Notes under the pieces: generated by a model
The model's database searches: none
Told to the model about the DNA's origin: nothing
The model's input: only the letters and a program-made list of their open reading frames with translations
In this document: positions 1-8,294 of the stretch, one piece after another
Position numbering within the stretch: position 1 is the stretch's first letter
Layout of the letters: each line of letters opens with the position of its first letter
Origin: Candidatus Gallibacteroides avistercoris
Lineage (GTDB): Bacteria; Bacteroidota; Bacteroidia; Bacteroidales; CHK158-818
Assembly: GCA_018714665.1 (NCBI GenBank)
Contig: DVNA01000050.1
Span: 1 to 14,254 of the forward strand
Direction: 5' to 3'
Length of the DNA stretch: 14,254 nucleotides
Program-made: the position numbers and the translations under genes

Positions 1-78
1 AGCAATTCTATGAATAGAACCAGTAGGCAAACTGTCTTTCAGGCGACGAAGTTCATTAAATGTTATTGTTTTTGGCAT
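1..78 (-). CDS. Small putative DNA-binding (helix-turn-helix) protein, N-terminal part only
   Basis: An ATG at 78-76 opens a frame that stays open to the left edge, giving 26 residues: MPKTITFNELRRLKDSLPTG followed by SIHRIA. The rest of the gene lies outside the window. From memory, this start resembles a family of short Bacteroidales proteins annotated as DNA-binding, in which a phrase like SLPxGSxxRIA is followed by a recognition helix for an HTH motif; that part cannot be checked here. The gene is separated from the upstream PAP2 gene by 142 bp containing a promoter-like element, so it probably has its own transcript. Start choice rests on the only nearby ATG and on the family-like opening. 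Function beyond probable DNA binding is not claimed. Confidence 0.65.
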   Translation of the reverse strand, partial: MPKTITFNELRRLKDSLPTGSIHRIA

Positions 79-127
79 AGTAGAAAATGTTTAAAAGGTT
101 CTTAATATTTTTTACATTATCACGCAA

Positions 128-159
128 TAAATATAGGTTTTATTTTCCTCTTTTCCAAA
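128..159 (-). promoter_or_regulatory. Candidate Bacteroidetes-type promoter of the left-edge gene
   Basis: On the minus strand a TTTG (159-156) is followed, after 20 bp, by TATATTTA (135-128), which matches the Bacteroidetes -7 consensus TAnnTTTG at 7 of 8 positions. The spacing fits the usual 19-21 bp to the -33 TTTG. The -7 box lies about 50 bp before the ATG at 78, giving a leader of roughly 40 nt. The region is very AT-rich, so chance matches are possible. Confidence 0.4.
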
Positions 160-220
160 TTTTATTGCAATTATTTTACAAAGATGTGAAGGTTTTGTTT
201 TTCAGGTATTTTAGGCAAAA

Positions 221-895
221 TCAAGCAATAGTAGCATATAAGAGAATTCCCATCCATGTTGCATACAAGGTTATCAATACAGGAAAGATATTGACATGAA
301 CATAGGGGATTTCGTAGTCGGACAACCAACCCTTATAGTACATACCGGTTCGAACAAACACGTATAATTTATATCCCACAATTCCGACAGTAAGCCCCAA
401 AATAGTTCCGCCTAAAATATCTCCCGGATAATGAACTCCTAAATAGATACGAGTATAACAATTCAACAAGGCCCATATAACCATGCTCATTGTATATATT
501 TTACGACGAAAGACGAGCGAAGTAAAAGTTACCATTCCCACCGCATTTGCAGCATGGCTCGAAACAAAACCATATTTACCACCTCTGTAATTATTCACTA
601 CATCTACCAAGCCCAATAGTTCGGGATCCTGTGTCGGTCTGAATCGGGCAAAAAAAGGCTTGAAAAAGGAGGTAGAGATTTGATCTGTCAGGGTTGCCAC
701 AATTGCAGAAACAAGCAGGATCAAGATGGCTTCCAATAAACATTTCCGGCAATAAACGTAGCATAAAGACAATACCAACGGTAACCAGATAAATCTTCCG
801 GTATATATCCACATAAATTGATCCCAAAATGAACTATTGCTCCCATTAATTTGAAGCAACAGCCATTTGTCGTATTCGAGAAATTGTTCTAACAT
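221..895 (-). CDS. PAP2-family membrane phosphatase
   Basis: This 224-residue protein is an integral membrane phosphatase of the type-2 phosphatidic acid phosphatase family. All three signature blocks are visible: K79-x6-R86-P87 (in KPFFARFRP), a diverged PSGH block reading VSSH with the expected catalytic H114, and R149-x5-H155-x3-D159 (in TRIYLGVHYPGD). Hydrophobic segments lie around residues 35-50, 54-70, 115-130, 134-147, 160-180 and 202-221. Family members remove phosphate from lipid substrates such as undecaprenyl pyrophosphate, phosphatidylglycerophosphate or lipid A (Bacteroides LpxF belongs to this superfamily); the sequence does not settle which. It follows batE by only 31 bp, so it is probably the last gene of the Bat transcript. 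No convincing terminator hairpin was found after its stop. Confidence 0.9.
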   Translation of the reverse strand: MLEQFLEYDKWLLLQINGSNSSFWDQFMWIYTGRFIWLPLVLSLCYVYCRKCLLEAILILLVSAIVATLTDQISTSFFKPFFARFRPTQDPELLGLVDVVNNYRGGKYGFVSSHAANAVGMVTFTSLVFRRKIYTMSMVIWALLNCYTRIYLGVHYPGDILGGTILGLTVGIVGYKLYVFVRTGMYYKGWLSDYEIPYVHVNIFPVLITLYATWMGILLYATIA

Positions 896-926
896 AACCC
901 GGATTAAATACTATATCTGTTCTATT

Positions 927-1673
927 TTAGATTATCTCCATTTTATCTAATGGAATCCATCCTCTATTCCCGTCTACCTCGATTTCTCCCCACCCGGAAA
1001 GGGTACTGATAACCGATACTTTGGTACCTTCGTGTAATACAAACATATCCATCCCTTCTGCCGACGGAGTGCTTTTAATAGTGATAGTGGGTGCAAAAAT
1101 AATGGCTTGGTCGTGTGCCAACATTTTTTGCTTTAGATCAGAAGAGAAGATGTTGGAGACAATACAAACGAATATCAAAAAGATACCGGTAAAAAAACCG
1201 ACCTTTTTAATCCATACTATACGTGTGAAGAAATAGAGGAACAAACAAATGATAAAACCGATAAAGCAACCAACACCCAGATAGGCCCATCCGTTTGAGG
1301 ACATTCCGTTACGAACGCTATTGACCCACGATGTAAGGAAAAACGGTTTTACGGCATTTACTTTATCTACAATATGAGTACGTGCCATCTCCAAGTTATA
1401 TCGGGCATCTTCGTTATTAGGCGATATAGACAAAGCCCGTTCATAATTGAGGATAGCCGGAGCGTACTTTTTCTCTTTATAATAGGCATTCCCCAAATTA
1501 TAATATACTGTTGCCGATTTCCCTTCATCTTTCAATACAGATTCATACAACTCTATCGCTTTGGCATATTCGTTGTTGCTATATGCCTCATTCGCTTCCG
1601 AGAGCTTGTCTTGTGCAAACAAATTAGTAGACAAGCTAATAAATGCTATAATAACGGAATATATCTTTTTCAT
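927..1673 (-). CDS. batE: BatE: TPR / two-TM / SH3-like aerotolerance protein
   Basis: This 248-residue protein starts with a signal sequence (1-20, ending LFAQ). Two or three TPR units cover about 22-100, with typical phrases such as YYNLGNAYYKEKKY and ALSISPNNEDARYNL. Two membrane helices follow (about 129-149 and 157-175), joined by a short positive loop RIVWIKK. A small SH3-like beta domain fills 188-246 (SGWGEIEVDGNRGWIPLDKM). The positive loop implies that both the TPRs and the SH3 domain face the periplasm. BatE is the last classical protein of the Bacteroides aerotolerance operon; TPRs and SH3 domains bind proteins or wall peptides, but no ligand is known here. It starts 10 bp after batD. 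Confidence 0.92.
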   Translation of the reverse strand: MKKIYSVIIAFISLSTNLFAQDKLSEANEAYSNNEYAKAIELYESVLKDEGKSATVYYNLGNAYYKEKKYAPAILNYERALSISPNNEDARYNLEMARTHIVDKVNAVKPFFLTSWVNSVRNGMSSNGWAYLGVGCFIGFIICLFLYFFTRIVWIKKVGFFTGIFLIFVCIVSNIFSSDLKQKMLAHDQAIIFAPTITIKSTPSAEGMDMFVLHEGTKVSVISTLSGWGEIEVDGNRGWIPLDKMEII

Positions 1674-1683
1674 ATCTCGAATC

Positions 1684-3498
1684 TTATTTTTTTTTCGTAT
1701 TTTCCATTTTACCGATGGCCTCTACGGTCGATTCGTACAGATCATCCATCGCTTTTTCCGATTGAGCCGGAGCGTATTGAGCAAATTCGCATGTGTCCAG
1801 AATTTCCATAAAACGGGTAATCAATGAACGATCTGCACCATATTTATTTAGTTCGGCTTCTACGTTGTCTTTTGTCAATTCAGAGAGCGGCAAACTCAAT
1901 TTATCACTTAAATATCCCCAAACGGCTTTCAACATTTCATCATAAAACTGTTCTTTTTGATGTTCTTTCAAATAATTACCTGCCAGTTTCAACCGTTTTT
2001 TAGCGACTTTATTGGCCTTTTTAGTTTTCATCAAAGCTATATTGGCGTTGGCTTTGGCCTGTTTCCGATATACTATTACAAAGATGATAAACATCAATGC
2101 AGGAACAATATATCCCAAGATATATCCCCAAGAACCGAAGATGAATGTAATTTCTCTCTGTAATTTGGTATCTCCTACTTTGATAAACCGGATATCTTGT
2201 CCCAGCAACTTCACATTTTCTTTGTTAGTGAAATTACTCATCACCGTGGCAGAACTCTTTCCGTCTCCTTTTTCAACCTTTAACTCAAACGATTGTGTTG
2301 TAAGCGTTTTGTAGCTATTTGTCGAGGTGTCGAAATAAGAGAATGATATGGCCGGTATGGTAAAATCTCCTGCAAAACGGGGAATAGCCGTATACTCTAT
2401 GGTCTTGCTCCCTTGCAATCCAGAGGTGGTATTTTTAGTCTCTACGTTTACTACCGGATCGTATGTCTCAAAATCTTCCGGGAAATTCACTTCCGGATTT
2501 TTTATATATTTCAGATTTCCCGTTCCCTTAATCTCCAACTTTATGGTGATGGCTTCGTTTTCCTTTACCTGGGTATTGTTTATGGACGAGGTGATGGTAA
2601 AGTTTCCAATAGCATTCATAAATGAAGCCGGCCGACCGGAAGGTAACGGTTCTACGGTAACAGAGGTTGCCGGGATATTGACTTCTCGTCTCACGTCGTC
2701 ATACATATCCATATTGAATAGGTCATGGATGCTTACTTGACGCGGGACTTGGGTCAGAACCTCCATCTTGCCAGAAGAGATGTCAATCTTTCCTGTCTTT
2801 TGAGGGAACAACAGATACTGGGCCAGCTCTACCGTTCGGTATATCTTTCCATTTACCTCTTCCAGTTTCAATTGGCGATCATCCCCCAACTCCATTTCGG
2901 ATACGGCAAATCCGTCAAAATTTGGGAAATTGGCACTTAGAACCTGACTAAGATTAACCGACTGCCCGGCAAATAACTTTATTGTAGCCAGAATCGCTTC
3001 CTGCTCATATACTTTTCTCTTAGATAATATTACCTGGGCAAACAAGTCATTTCCTCCTGAGGCTGATTTCCGGGTACCTTGGGCAGCTATTCTTTCGTCA
3101 GCATCCTCGCCTGACAATACTTTTATGGTAATCGGTTGGGTTGAATATTGTTTATCCCCTACCTGAAACGTTGCCGCATCGACTGTATATGTCCCCTCCT
3201 GGGTGGCCATCAGGTAATATATTCTTGCGTTGCTGACTATTTGAGTTCTGTGTCCATTGGTAATCTGAATAGATTGACCCATCGATTCTGCCGGGCCATT
3301 TAATACATCAAATCCAGAGAAGGAAGGTCCTCTGAAATTGGTAGCCTGCATTGTATTGATTTCAAATTTGACTTGGAATTGCTGCCCCACTCTCACCACT
3401 TCCGGGGCAATGGCGTTAAATTCTACCTTTTCTTCTGCATATGAAGCATATACAGTATATGTAAACAGTGAAATTAATATAAATAATAATCTCCTCAT
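1684..3498 (-). CDS. batD: BatD: oxygen-tolerance family membrane protein
   Basis: The protein has 604 residues, a usual length for BatD. It has an N-terminal signal sequence (1-21) and a long beta-rich periplasmic part (about 24-450) containing repeated immunoglobulin-like sandwiches; conserved-looking phrases include RVGQQFQVKFEINT, FSGFDVLNGP, YLLFPQKTGKI and KGTGNLKYIKNP. A single membrane helix lies at 457-477. A strongly basic stretch follows (YRKQAKANANIALMKTKKAN), then a helical cytoplasmic domain to the end. The basic stretch fits N-out/C-in topology. BatD probably acts as a scaffold linking periplasmic vWA/TPR proteins to the cytoplasmic side; this role is inferred from architecture. 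It starts 45 bp after batC and ends 10 bp before batE. Confidence 0.95.
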   Translation of the reverse strand: MRRLLFILISLFTYTVYASYAEEKVEFNAIAPEVVRVGQQFQVKFEINTMQATNFRGPSFSGFDVLNGPAESMGQSIQITNGHRTQIVSNARIYYLMATQEGTYTVDAATFQVGDKQYSTQPITIKVLSGEDADERIAAQGTRKSASGGNDLFAQVILSKRKVYEQEAILATIKLFAGQSVNLSQVLSANFPNFDGFAVSEMELGDDRQLKLEEVNGKIYRTVELAQYLLFPQKTGKIDISSGKMEVLTQVPRQVSIHDLFNMDMYDDVRREVNIPATSVTVEPLPSGRPASFMNAIGNFTITSSINNTQVKENEAITIKLEIKGTGNLKYIKNPEVNFPEDFETYDPVVNVETKNTTSGLQGSKTIEYTAIPRFAGDFTIPAISFSYFDTSTNSYKTLTTQSFELKVEKGDGKSSATVMSNFTNKENVKLLGQDIRFIKVGDTKLQREITFIFGSWGYILGYIVPALMFIIFVIVYRKQAKANANIALMKTKKANKVAKKRLKLAGNYLKEHQKEQFYDEMLKAVWGYLSDKLSLPLSELTKDNVEAELNKYGADRSLITRFMEILDTCEFAQYAPAQSEKAMDDLYESTVEAIGKMENTKKK

Positions 3499-3543
3499 AT
3501 ATTTTTTCTTTTTACTTCATTTCTAGTTGGACCAACAACCTGA

Positions 3544-4242
3544 TTACCAATCTTTATCCGTAATTTTTTGTTTTACTTGTTGCATTTGTTCCTTGGTTAC
3601 TCTTTCTTGGGTTGCCTTTTCATCTTGCTGCAACGCCTCTAAAATTTGTTCAGCATTTTCCCGAGACATTTGTTGATCTTGTTGTTGCTGCTGATTTTGT
3701 TCGTCTTGGTTTTGATCCTGATTTTGCTGTTGCTGGTTTTGATTTTGATCATTTTGATCTTCTTTATTTTCCTGTTGCTGGTCGTCCTGTTGATCCTGAT
3801 TTTGTTGGTTTTGCTGCTCCTGCAACAGTTTCTGGGCCAATACCAGATTATATCGAGTTTCATCATCATTCGGATTCAACCGTAACGCTTGTTTGTATGC
3901 TTCTATACTTTTGGCATAATCTTTTGCCTGCGAAGAGATGTTTCCCAGATTATGCCATGCGGCAGCTGCTTGTATCGGATCTTTTTGCATCTGGGCTGAC
4001 ATTTTGTATTGTTCACCCGCTTCGTTGTACTTTTCTTGTTTGTACAAGGCATTTCCCAAATTAAAAATTCCCTGTTCAGATGTAGGATTTACTTCCAGAC
4101 TTCTGCGATAGCTAATTTCTGCCTCGGTATATTTTTCATCGTTGTATAGCTTATTCCCTTCCCGTAAATTCTTTCTTTCGGCTTTTTGAGCAAAAAGAGT
4201 AAACGGAAAAAGAAGAACGATTATCCATGCAATATGTTTCAT
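3544..4242 (-). CDS. batC: BatC: TPR protein with a Q/N-rich linker
   Basis: This 232-residue exported protein has a signal peptide (1-18, ending LFAQ) and about three TPR units between 22 and 135 (phrases GIFNLGNALYKQEKYNEA, AWHNLGNISSQAKDYA, ALRLNPNDDETRYNL). A low-complexity linker of Q, N, D and E follows at 141-191. The C-terminal block SRENAEQILEALQQDEKATQERV resembles the short conserved tail of BatC proteins and probably binds a partner. It should be periplasmic, like the TPR part of BatE. Gaps to batB (19 bp) and batD (45 bp) fit one transcript. The linker is unusually long and pure in composition, but the frame on both sides is intact. Confidence 0.93.
   Translation of the reverse strand: MKHIAWIIVLLFPFTLFAQKAERKNLREGNKLYNDEKYTEAEISYRRSLEVNPTSEQGIFNLGNALYKQEKYNEAGEQYKMSAQMQKDPIQAAAAWHNLGNISSQAKDYAKSIEAYKQALRLNPNDDETRYNLVLAQKLLQEQQNQQNQDQQDDQQQENKEDQNDQNQNQQQQNQDQNQDEQNQQQQQDQQMSRENAEQILEALQQDEKATQERVTKEQMQQVKQKITDKDW
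3670..3822 (-). repeat. Low-complexity CAA/CAG/AAT/GAT-rich coding tract in batC
   Basis: About 150 bp of batC encodes a 51-residue run of almost only Q, N, D and E (residues 141-191). The plus strand shows the matching TTG/CTG/ATT/ATC triplets. Codons are mixed rather than one pure triplet, so it is a degenerate repeat, though still prone to slippage in units of three. It produces long meaningless leucine/isoleucine-rich frames on the plus strand. Confidence 0.9.
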
Positions 4243-4261
4243 ATTTCTATATTTAAGCGTA

Positions 4262-5284
4262 TTAAGAAAAGAAATCGAATCTTTTCATTAAACTGTTTTT
4301 TCTGTCTAAAATAAATATATCCGCCAACAGCAATATCAAAACAATCCACGCCAGGCTTTGGAACTGTTCGTCATATTCGGAATATACCTTCGATTCCAAA
4401 TCGGCTTTTTTCATCTTACTAATCTCATTAAGCAGGGCTCTCAATGCGTTATTGGTATTGTCGGCCCGGACGTAGATACCTTTTCCAGCTTCGGCAATCT
4501 GATGCCCCATGGTTTCGTTCAATTTCGAGATGACAACGTTTCCTTGATTGTCTTTCTTGAAATCATTACTTTGTTCGTTCTCCGGAATTGGAACCCCTTC
4601 GGGCGAACCGATACCAATGACATCAACTTTAATTCCTTTTTCTGCGGCTTGTTTGGCCATCTCAACGGCATCGCCTTCGTGGTTCTCGCCATCGGTTATA
4701 ACAATAATCGCCTTATCGCTCGATTTATCCGGAGAGAATGATCGTGTTGCCAACTGTATGGCCGATCCGATAGCCGTTCCCTGAGATGAAATCATGTTCG
4801 GAGTAATACCAGAAAGAAACATCTTGGCCGAAGTGTAATCGGTGGTAATGGGTAATTGCGTATAGGCATCCCCGGCAAAAACAATCAATCCGACTTTGTC
4901 ATTCGACAAGTCATCGATCAGTTTCGACAGAATCTGTTTCGACTTTTCCAACCGATTGGGAGAGATATCTTTGGCCAACATGGAGTTGGATATATCCAAT
5001 GCTATCATAATCTCCACCCCTTGTTTTTTTACCGATTCCAATTTCGACCCGAATTGAGGTCCGGCAATCACAAATACCAGGACAAACAGGGCAAAAAGTT
5101 GAAAATAGAATTTTACATGAGGTTTGTAGCGTGAAATATCGGGCATCAGAGACTCCAACAATTTGATATCCCCGTATTTTTTCAGATTTCTCCTTCTACG
5201 AAAAATGCCATACAGGTAAACCAGATAGATTACCGGCAACACCAATAACAAGTAAAAATATTCTGGATGTGCAAATCGAAACAT
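4262..5284 (-). CDS. batB: BatB: second membrane vWA-domain protein
   Basis: This protein has 340 residues. Two membrane helices near the N-terminus (about 9-27 and 59-76) flank a basic loop beginning FRRRRNLKKYGD. A von Willebrand factor A domain (about 90-295) follows, then a C-terminal membrane helix (about 311-327). The metal-ion-dependent adhesion site is complete: D97-x-S99-x-S101 in ALDISNSM, T170 in QGTAIG and D198 in ITDGEN. The basic loop places the vWA domain on the periplasmic side. vWA domains of this kind bind protein partners through a bound divalent metal; in Bat systems they are thought to cooperate with MoxR. It starts 20 bp after batA. BatB is assigned over BatA from gene order. 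Confidence 0.93.
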   Translation of the reverse strand: MFRFAHPEYFYLLLVLPVIYLVYLYGIFRRRRNLKKYGDIKLLESLMPDISRYKPHVKFYFQLFALFVLVFVIAGPQFGSKLESVKKQGVEIMIALDISNSMLAKDISPNRLEKSKQILSKLIDDLSNDKVGLIVFAGDAYTQLPITTDYTSAKMFLSGITPNMISSQGTAIGSAIQLATRSFSPDKSSDKAIIVITDGENHEGDAVEMAKQAAEKGIKVDVIGIGSPEGVPIPENEQSNDFKKDNQGNVVISKLNETMGHQIAEAGKGIYVRADNTNNALRALLNEISKMKKADLESKVYSEYDEQFQSLAWIVLILLLADIFILDRKNSLMKRFDFFS

Positions 5285-5304
5285 AGTAACAATCTCCGTT
5301 TTTA

Positions 5305-6291
5305 TTATGGTATATTTTTCAACACCGTATTTCTCAATAAAATTTCAAAACAAAGCAGGATAAAAGCGGCAAGAGCCCAAACCAGGTACTCTTCCTCTTT
5401 TTTACTAAACTCCTTGACGCTCATCTTTGTTTTTTCCAATTTATCAATCTCTTCAAAAACTTTTTCCAATGCATTCTCGTCTGTGGCCCGGAAATATTCG
5501 CCTCCGGTAGTAGCGGCTATTTGTTTCAATGTATTTTCATCTATATCCACCTCTACCTGTTGGGTAACAATCGTCCCGTAAGGTGTCCGGGCCGGATAAG
5601 GTGCCATACCGCGCGTACCTACACCGATGGTATATACACGAATACCGTACGTCGCTGCTATCTCGGCGGCTGTGGCGGGCGATACCTGACCGCGGTTATT
5701 CGACCCGTCCGTTAAAAGAATGATGGTTTTGGATTTGGCCTGCCCATCTTTTATCCGATTGATAGCTGTGGCCAAACCTACACCAATAGCCGTACCATCC
5801 TCCAAGACACCGCATTGAACGTTTTTCAATTGATTCAACAGGATAACATGGTCGGTCGTCATGGGACAAAGGGTAAACCCTTCGGCGGCAAATTCCACCA
5901 ACCCGATATTATCGTTGCGACGTCCATTGATAAAGGCTGCTGCTACATCTTTGGCCGCTTCCAAACGGTCTGGTTTAAAATCTTGGGCCCACATACTGGT
6001 AGATACGTCCAATGCCAAAATAATATCAATCCCTTCTGTGGTAGAGTTTTGCCAACTACTGCTCGACTGAGGTCGTGCCAACGCAACAATTACGCAAATC
6101 AGAACCAGCAAACGCAGAAAAAACCGGAAATGTCTCAGGTAACTCTTATACGTTACCGGCAATTTGTCAAAAGCCTGCGTCGCTGAGACTTGCAAAGATG
6201 CTTGTGCTCCTTTTTGTTTCCAGATGTACCAGGCTATAACCGGTATTAATAGGAGCAATAAATATAAATATAGCGGATTAGCAAATGTCAT
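5305..6291 (-). CDS. batA: BatA: first membrane vWA-domain protein
   Basis: The likely start is the ATG at 6291 (328 residues, beginning MTFANPLYLYLL). A TTG three codons upstream is in frame but gives an unusual opening. Residue numbers below count from that TTG. Membrane helices at about 8-26 and 59-75 flank a basic loop, followed by a vWA domain (about 90-300) and a C-terminal helix (about 306-325). MIDAS residues are intact: D98-x-S100-x-S102 in ALDVSTSM, T170 in DGTAIG and D198 in LTDGSNN. The vWA should face the periplasm. It pairs with the neighbouring BatB, to which it is clearly paralogous. The gap to the upstream membrane protein is 22 bp and no Shine-Dalgarno sequence is seen, as is usual in this phylum. 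Confidence 0.93.
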   Translation of the reverse strand: MTFANPLYLYLLLLLIPVIAWYIWKQKGAQASLQVSATQAFDKLPVTYKSYLRHFRFFLRLLVLICVIVALARPQSSSSWQNSTTEGIDIILALDVSTSMWAQDFKPDRLEAAKDVAAAFINGRRNDNIGLVEFAAEGFTLCPMTTDHVILLNQLKNVQCGVLEDGTAIGVGLATAINRIKDGQAKSKTIILLTDGSNNRGQVSPATAAEIAATYGIRVYTIGVGTRGMAPYPARTPYGTIVTQQVEVDIDENTLKQIAATTGGEYFRATDENALEKVFEEIDKLEKTKMSVKEFSKKEEEYLVWALAAFILLCFEILLRNTVLKNIP

Positions 6292-6313
6292 TGTCGTCAA
6301 TTTTTATCAGAGA

Positions 6314-7348
6314 CTATTTGAGGTTTGCAGTAGAGTTGTTCTCTTTCTGCGTAGTTGTTTCTTCGTCATTTCCCTTATCGACGCTTTCCGAATCTTGTTC
6401 GTTATTTTCCGGCTCCGGCTCTTCTTCCTTAGTTTGAGAAACGAAAAGCATCGCGTTTACCATACTTACTTCGTTTTCATCAGGAAGGGGTTTCCATTTG
6501 GCGAATTTCACAAAATCGGCTGTTACCAAAATCTGTTTTAAATTGTCATATACAGAATTATAGTCGTGCAATACCTTGATTTTACCCAGAATTTCCGAGG
6601 AAGTCATCTCCAAAGCATTGATCCGGAACCGTTCAAATATGTATTGTCGTAGGATATCTGTTACTTGGGTATAATACTCTTTTTCCCGATTGTTTTGCCA
6701 GAGTTTCTCATCTTTTACTTTTTCCAATGCTTGTAAAGCCCTCACATGGGCAGGCAAAAGCGGCACAACGGGCTGCGATCCCAACAACGGTTTATGTTTT
6801 TTATATCTGTAATAGATATAAATAGCTGCTGCTATTACCAGCAGAGCCAATAATACCCACAATACGGGCATCAGGTAATCTTTCCAAACGAACGGTGCTT
6901 TCATAACCGGCTTGATGTCAAAAAATTCAGCTCCGGTGGTGTCGATGTCCAATGTAACGACTTTCAAACTTAGCGAATTGGATTCCAAGGTATCGTCTCC
7001 ATCGATAAATTTAAATGGCGGGATATAATAGAAACCGGAGTCAAAAGATGTTACAAGCAACTGACTATTGATTTGCCATTTTGCATCGTTCAAATCGGTA
7101 GTATCCGGTGTCGAAACTTTCAATATTTCAATACCTTTTACCAACGTATCTTTCCATGCTGGCGGTAATACCGTTTTTCCTTTGTCTTGTACCACTTCCA
7201 GCTTTATCTGAGTTTGATGTCCTACCAATATGGCTGTGGAATCCATCGAGGCTTTTACCTGTTGCGCCTTTATTTCATTCTCCCAACACAGCAGGATAGT
7301 GGTTAAACAAAACCATGCAAACAAAGTTTTACACGTTATTTTTTTCAT
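6314..7348 (-). CDS. BatD/DUF4381-like single-pass membrane protein of the Bat operon
   Basis: This 344-residue protein has a signal sequence (about 1-28), a beta-rich periplasmic region (30-135), one membrane helix (159-180) followed by basic RYKKHK, and a helical cytoplasmic region (195-305). The phrase YYTQVTDILRQYIFERF and then EMTSSEIL resembles the part of DUF4381/BatD-type proteins found between DUF58 and vWA genes. The last 35 residues are a disordered, acidic tail (EEEPEPENNEQDSES and on). Its place between the DUF58 gene (55 bp) and batA (22 bp) is the usual one for this component. It probably contacts MoxR/DUF58 in the cytoplasm and BatA/B in the periplasm; that is inference. Family naming is moderate because I rely on architecture and context. 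Confidence 0.8.
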   Translation of the reverse strand: MKKITCKTLFAWFCLTTILLCWENEIKAQQVKASMDSTAILVGHQTQIKLEVVQDKGKTVLPPAWKDTLVKGIEILKVSTPDTTDLNDAKWQINSQLLVTSFDSGFYYIPPFKFIDGDDTLESNSLSLKVVTLDIDTTGAEFFDIKPVMKAPFVWKDYLMPVLWVLLALLVIAAAIYIYYRYKKHKPLLGSQPVVPLLPAHVRALQALEKVKDEKLWQNNREKEYYTQVTDILRQYIFERFRINALEMTSSEILGKIKVLHDYNSVYDNLKQILVTADFVKFAKWKPLPDENEVSMVNAMLFVSQTKEEEPEPENNEQDSESVDKGNDEETTTQKENNSTANLK

Positions 7349-7403
7349 CCGTAAATATTAATTCAATTTAAAATCTTTTCCATATAAATAGATGAAAGAT
7401 TTA

Positions 7404-8273
7404 TCAATTTCGTTTCTGAAACAATTTTATCAAAGCTTTCACATAATCTTCGTCCGTAGCCACCGAAACGGCATCTACCCGACTTTTAGCAAAAGCATCT
7501 TCTGTTTTTTGTTGATTTTCTGTCCACCATTTTTTATACGCAGCACGAACCTTGGACGACGAAGAGTCTACCCAACACTCCTGCCCGGTTTCGGCATCTT
7601 TCATTTTGATCAGACCTACATCTGGCAAATCGGTTTCCCGTTTGTCATAAACCTGAATGGCAACCATATCGTGCTTTTTATTGGCTATTGAGAGGGCATC
7701 TTTGATGTTTTCGGCACTGATAAAATCCGATATTAGAAACGATGTGGCCCGTTTCTTGATGGCATTGGTCATGTAACGTAACACCATATTTATATCGGTC
7801 TTGTTACTGCTTGCTTCAAAGCCAATAAGTTCCCGGATAATATAGAGGATATGTTTCCGTCCTTTCTGCGGAGGGATAAACTTTTCTATCTTATCGGAAA
7901 AGAATATAACACCGATTTTATCGTTGTTGTGAATGGCAGAAAAGGCCAATGTGGCGGATATTTCCGTAATCATCTCCTTTTTCATTTCACATCGGGTGCC
8001 GAAATCGCGACTACCCGACACATCTACCAACAACATAACCGTCATCTCCCGTTCTTCCTCAAAGACCTTGATATAGGGTTTGTTATGACGGGCGGTAACG
8101 TTCCAGTCAATATCCCGGATATCATCTCCATACTGATACTCCCGCACCTCGGCAAATGCCATTCCTCGCCCCTTAAACGCCGAATGGTATTGGCCGGCAA
8201 AGATATTTCTGGATAATCCCCGGCTTTTTATCTCGATATGGCGAACCTTTTTTAAAAGTTCACTTGTTTCCAT
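7404..8273 (-). CDS. DUF58 / vWA-like protein, MoxR partner
   Basis: This 289-residue soluble protein shows the DUF58 hallmark at about residues 35-70: GRGMAFAEVREYQYGDD, then RDIDWNVTARHNKPYIK. A vWA-like fold follows, with a MIDAS-type DVSGS at 84-88 and a later FLISDF strand. No signal peptide or membrane helix is present, so it is cytoplasmic. DUF58 genes almost always follow moxR, as here with a 21-bp gap, and the protein is thought to link the AAA+ ATPase to membrane vWA proteins. Its substrate is unknown. Start is the ATG at 8273 (METSELLKKV); the opening helix (VRHIEIKSRGLSRN) is typical of the family. Confidence 0.94.
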   Translation of the reverse strand: METSELLKKVRHIEIKSRGLSRNIFAGQYHSAFKGRGMAFAEVREYQYGDDIRDIDWNVTARHNKPYIKVFEEEREMTVMLLVDVSGSRDFGTRCEMKKEMITEISATLAFSAIHNNDKIGVIFFSDKIEKFIPPQKGRKHILYIIRELIGFEASSNKTDINMVLRYMTNAIKKRATSFLISDFISAENIKDALSIANKKHDMVAIQVYDKRETDLPDVGLIKMKDAETGQECWVDSSSSKVRAAYKKWWTENQQKTEDAFAKSRVDAVSVATDEDYVKALIKLFQKRN

Positions 8274-8294
8274 TATTGTTGTTTTTTATCCCGA

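Noticed and set aside
87..299. Plus-strand 70-codon frame at the left end
   Set aside because: It is rich in F, Y, K and I as expected from AT-rich intergenic DNA and overlaps the 3' end of the PAP2 gene on the opposite strand.
3526..3536. GTTGG-A-CCAAC between batC and batD as a terminator
   Set aside because: The arms are 5 bp with a single-base centre, which cannot form a hairpin, and no T-run follows.
3612..4064. Plus-strand open frames opposite batC, one encoding an almost pure L/I/V chain
   Set aside because: They are the complement of the Q/N/D/E-rich codons of batC. No promoter or family-like sequence supports them, while batC is intact.
6292..6300. TTG start for batA three codons upstream of the ATG
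   Set aside because: The ATG at 6291 gives the usual opening of the family (a hydrophobic helix right after MTFANP). The TTG has no added support. Similar in-frame TTGs before the HU and His-rich ATGs were set aside for the same reason.
7301..7330. Lipoprotein signal in the DUF4381-like protein (LLC near residue 21)
   Set aside because: The residues before the Cys (ILLC) lack the small residue needed for a lipobox; an ordinary signal peptide fits better.
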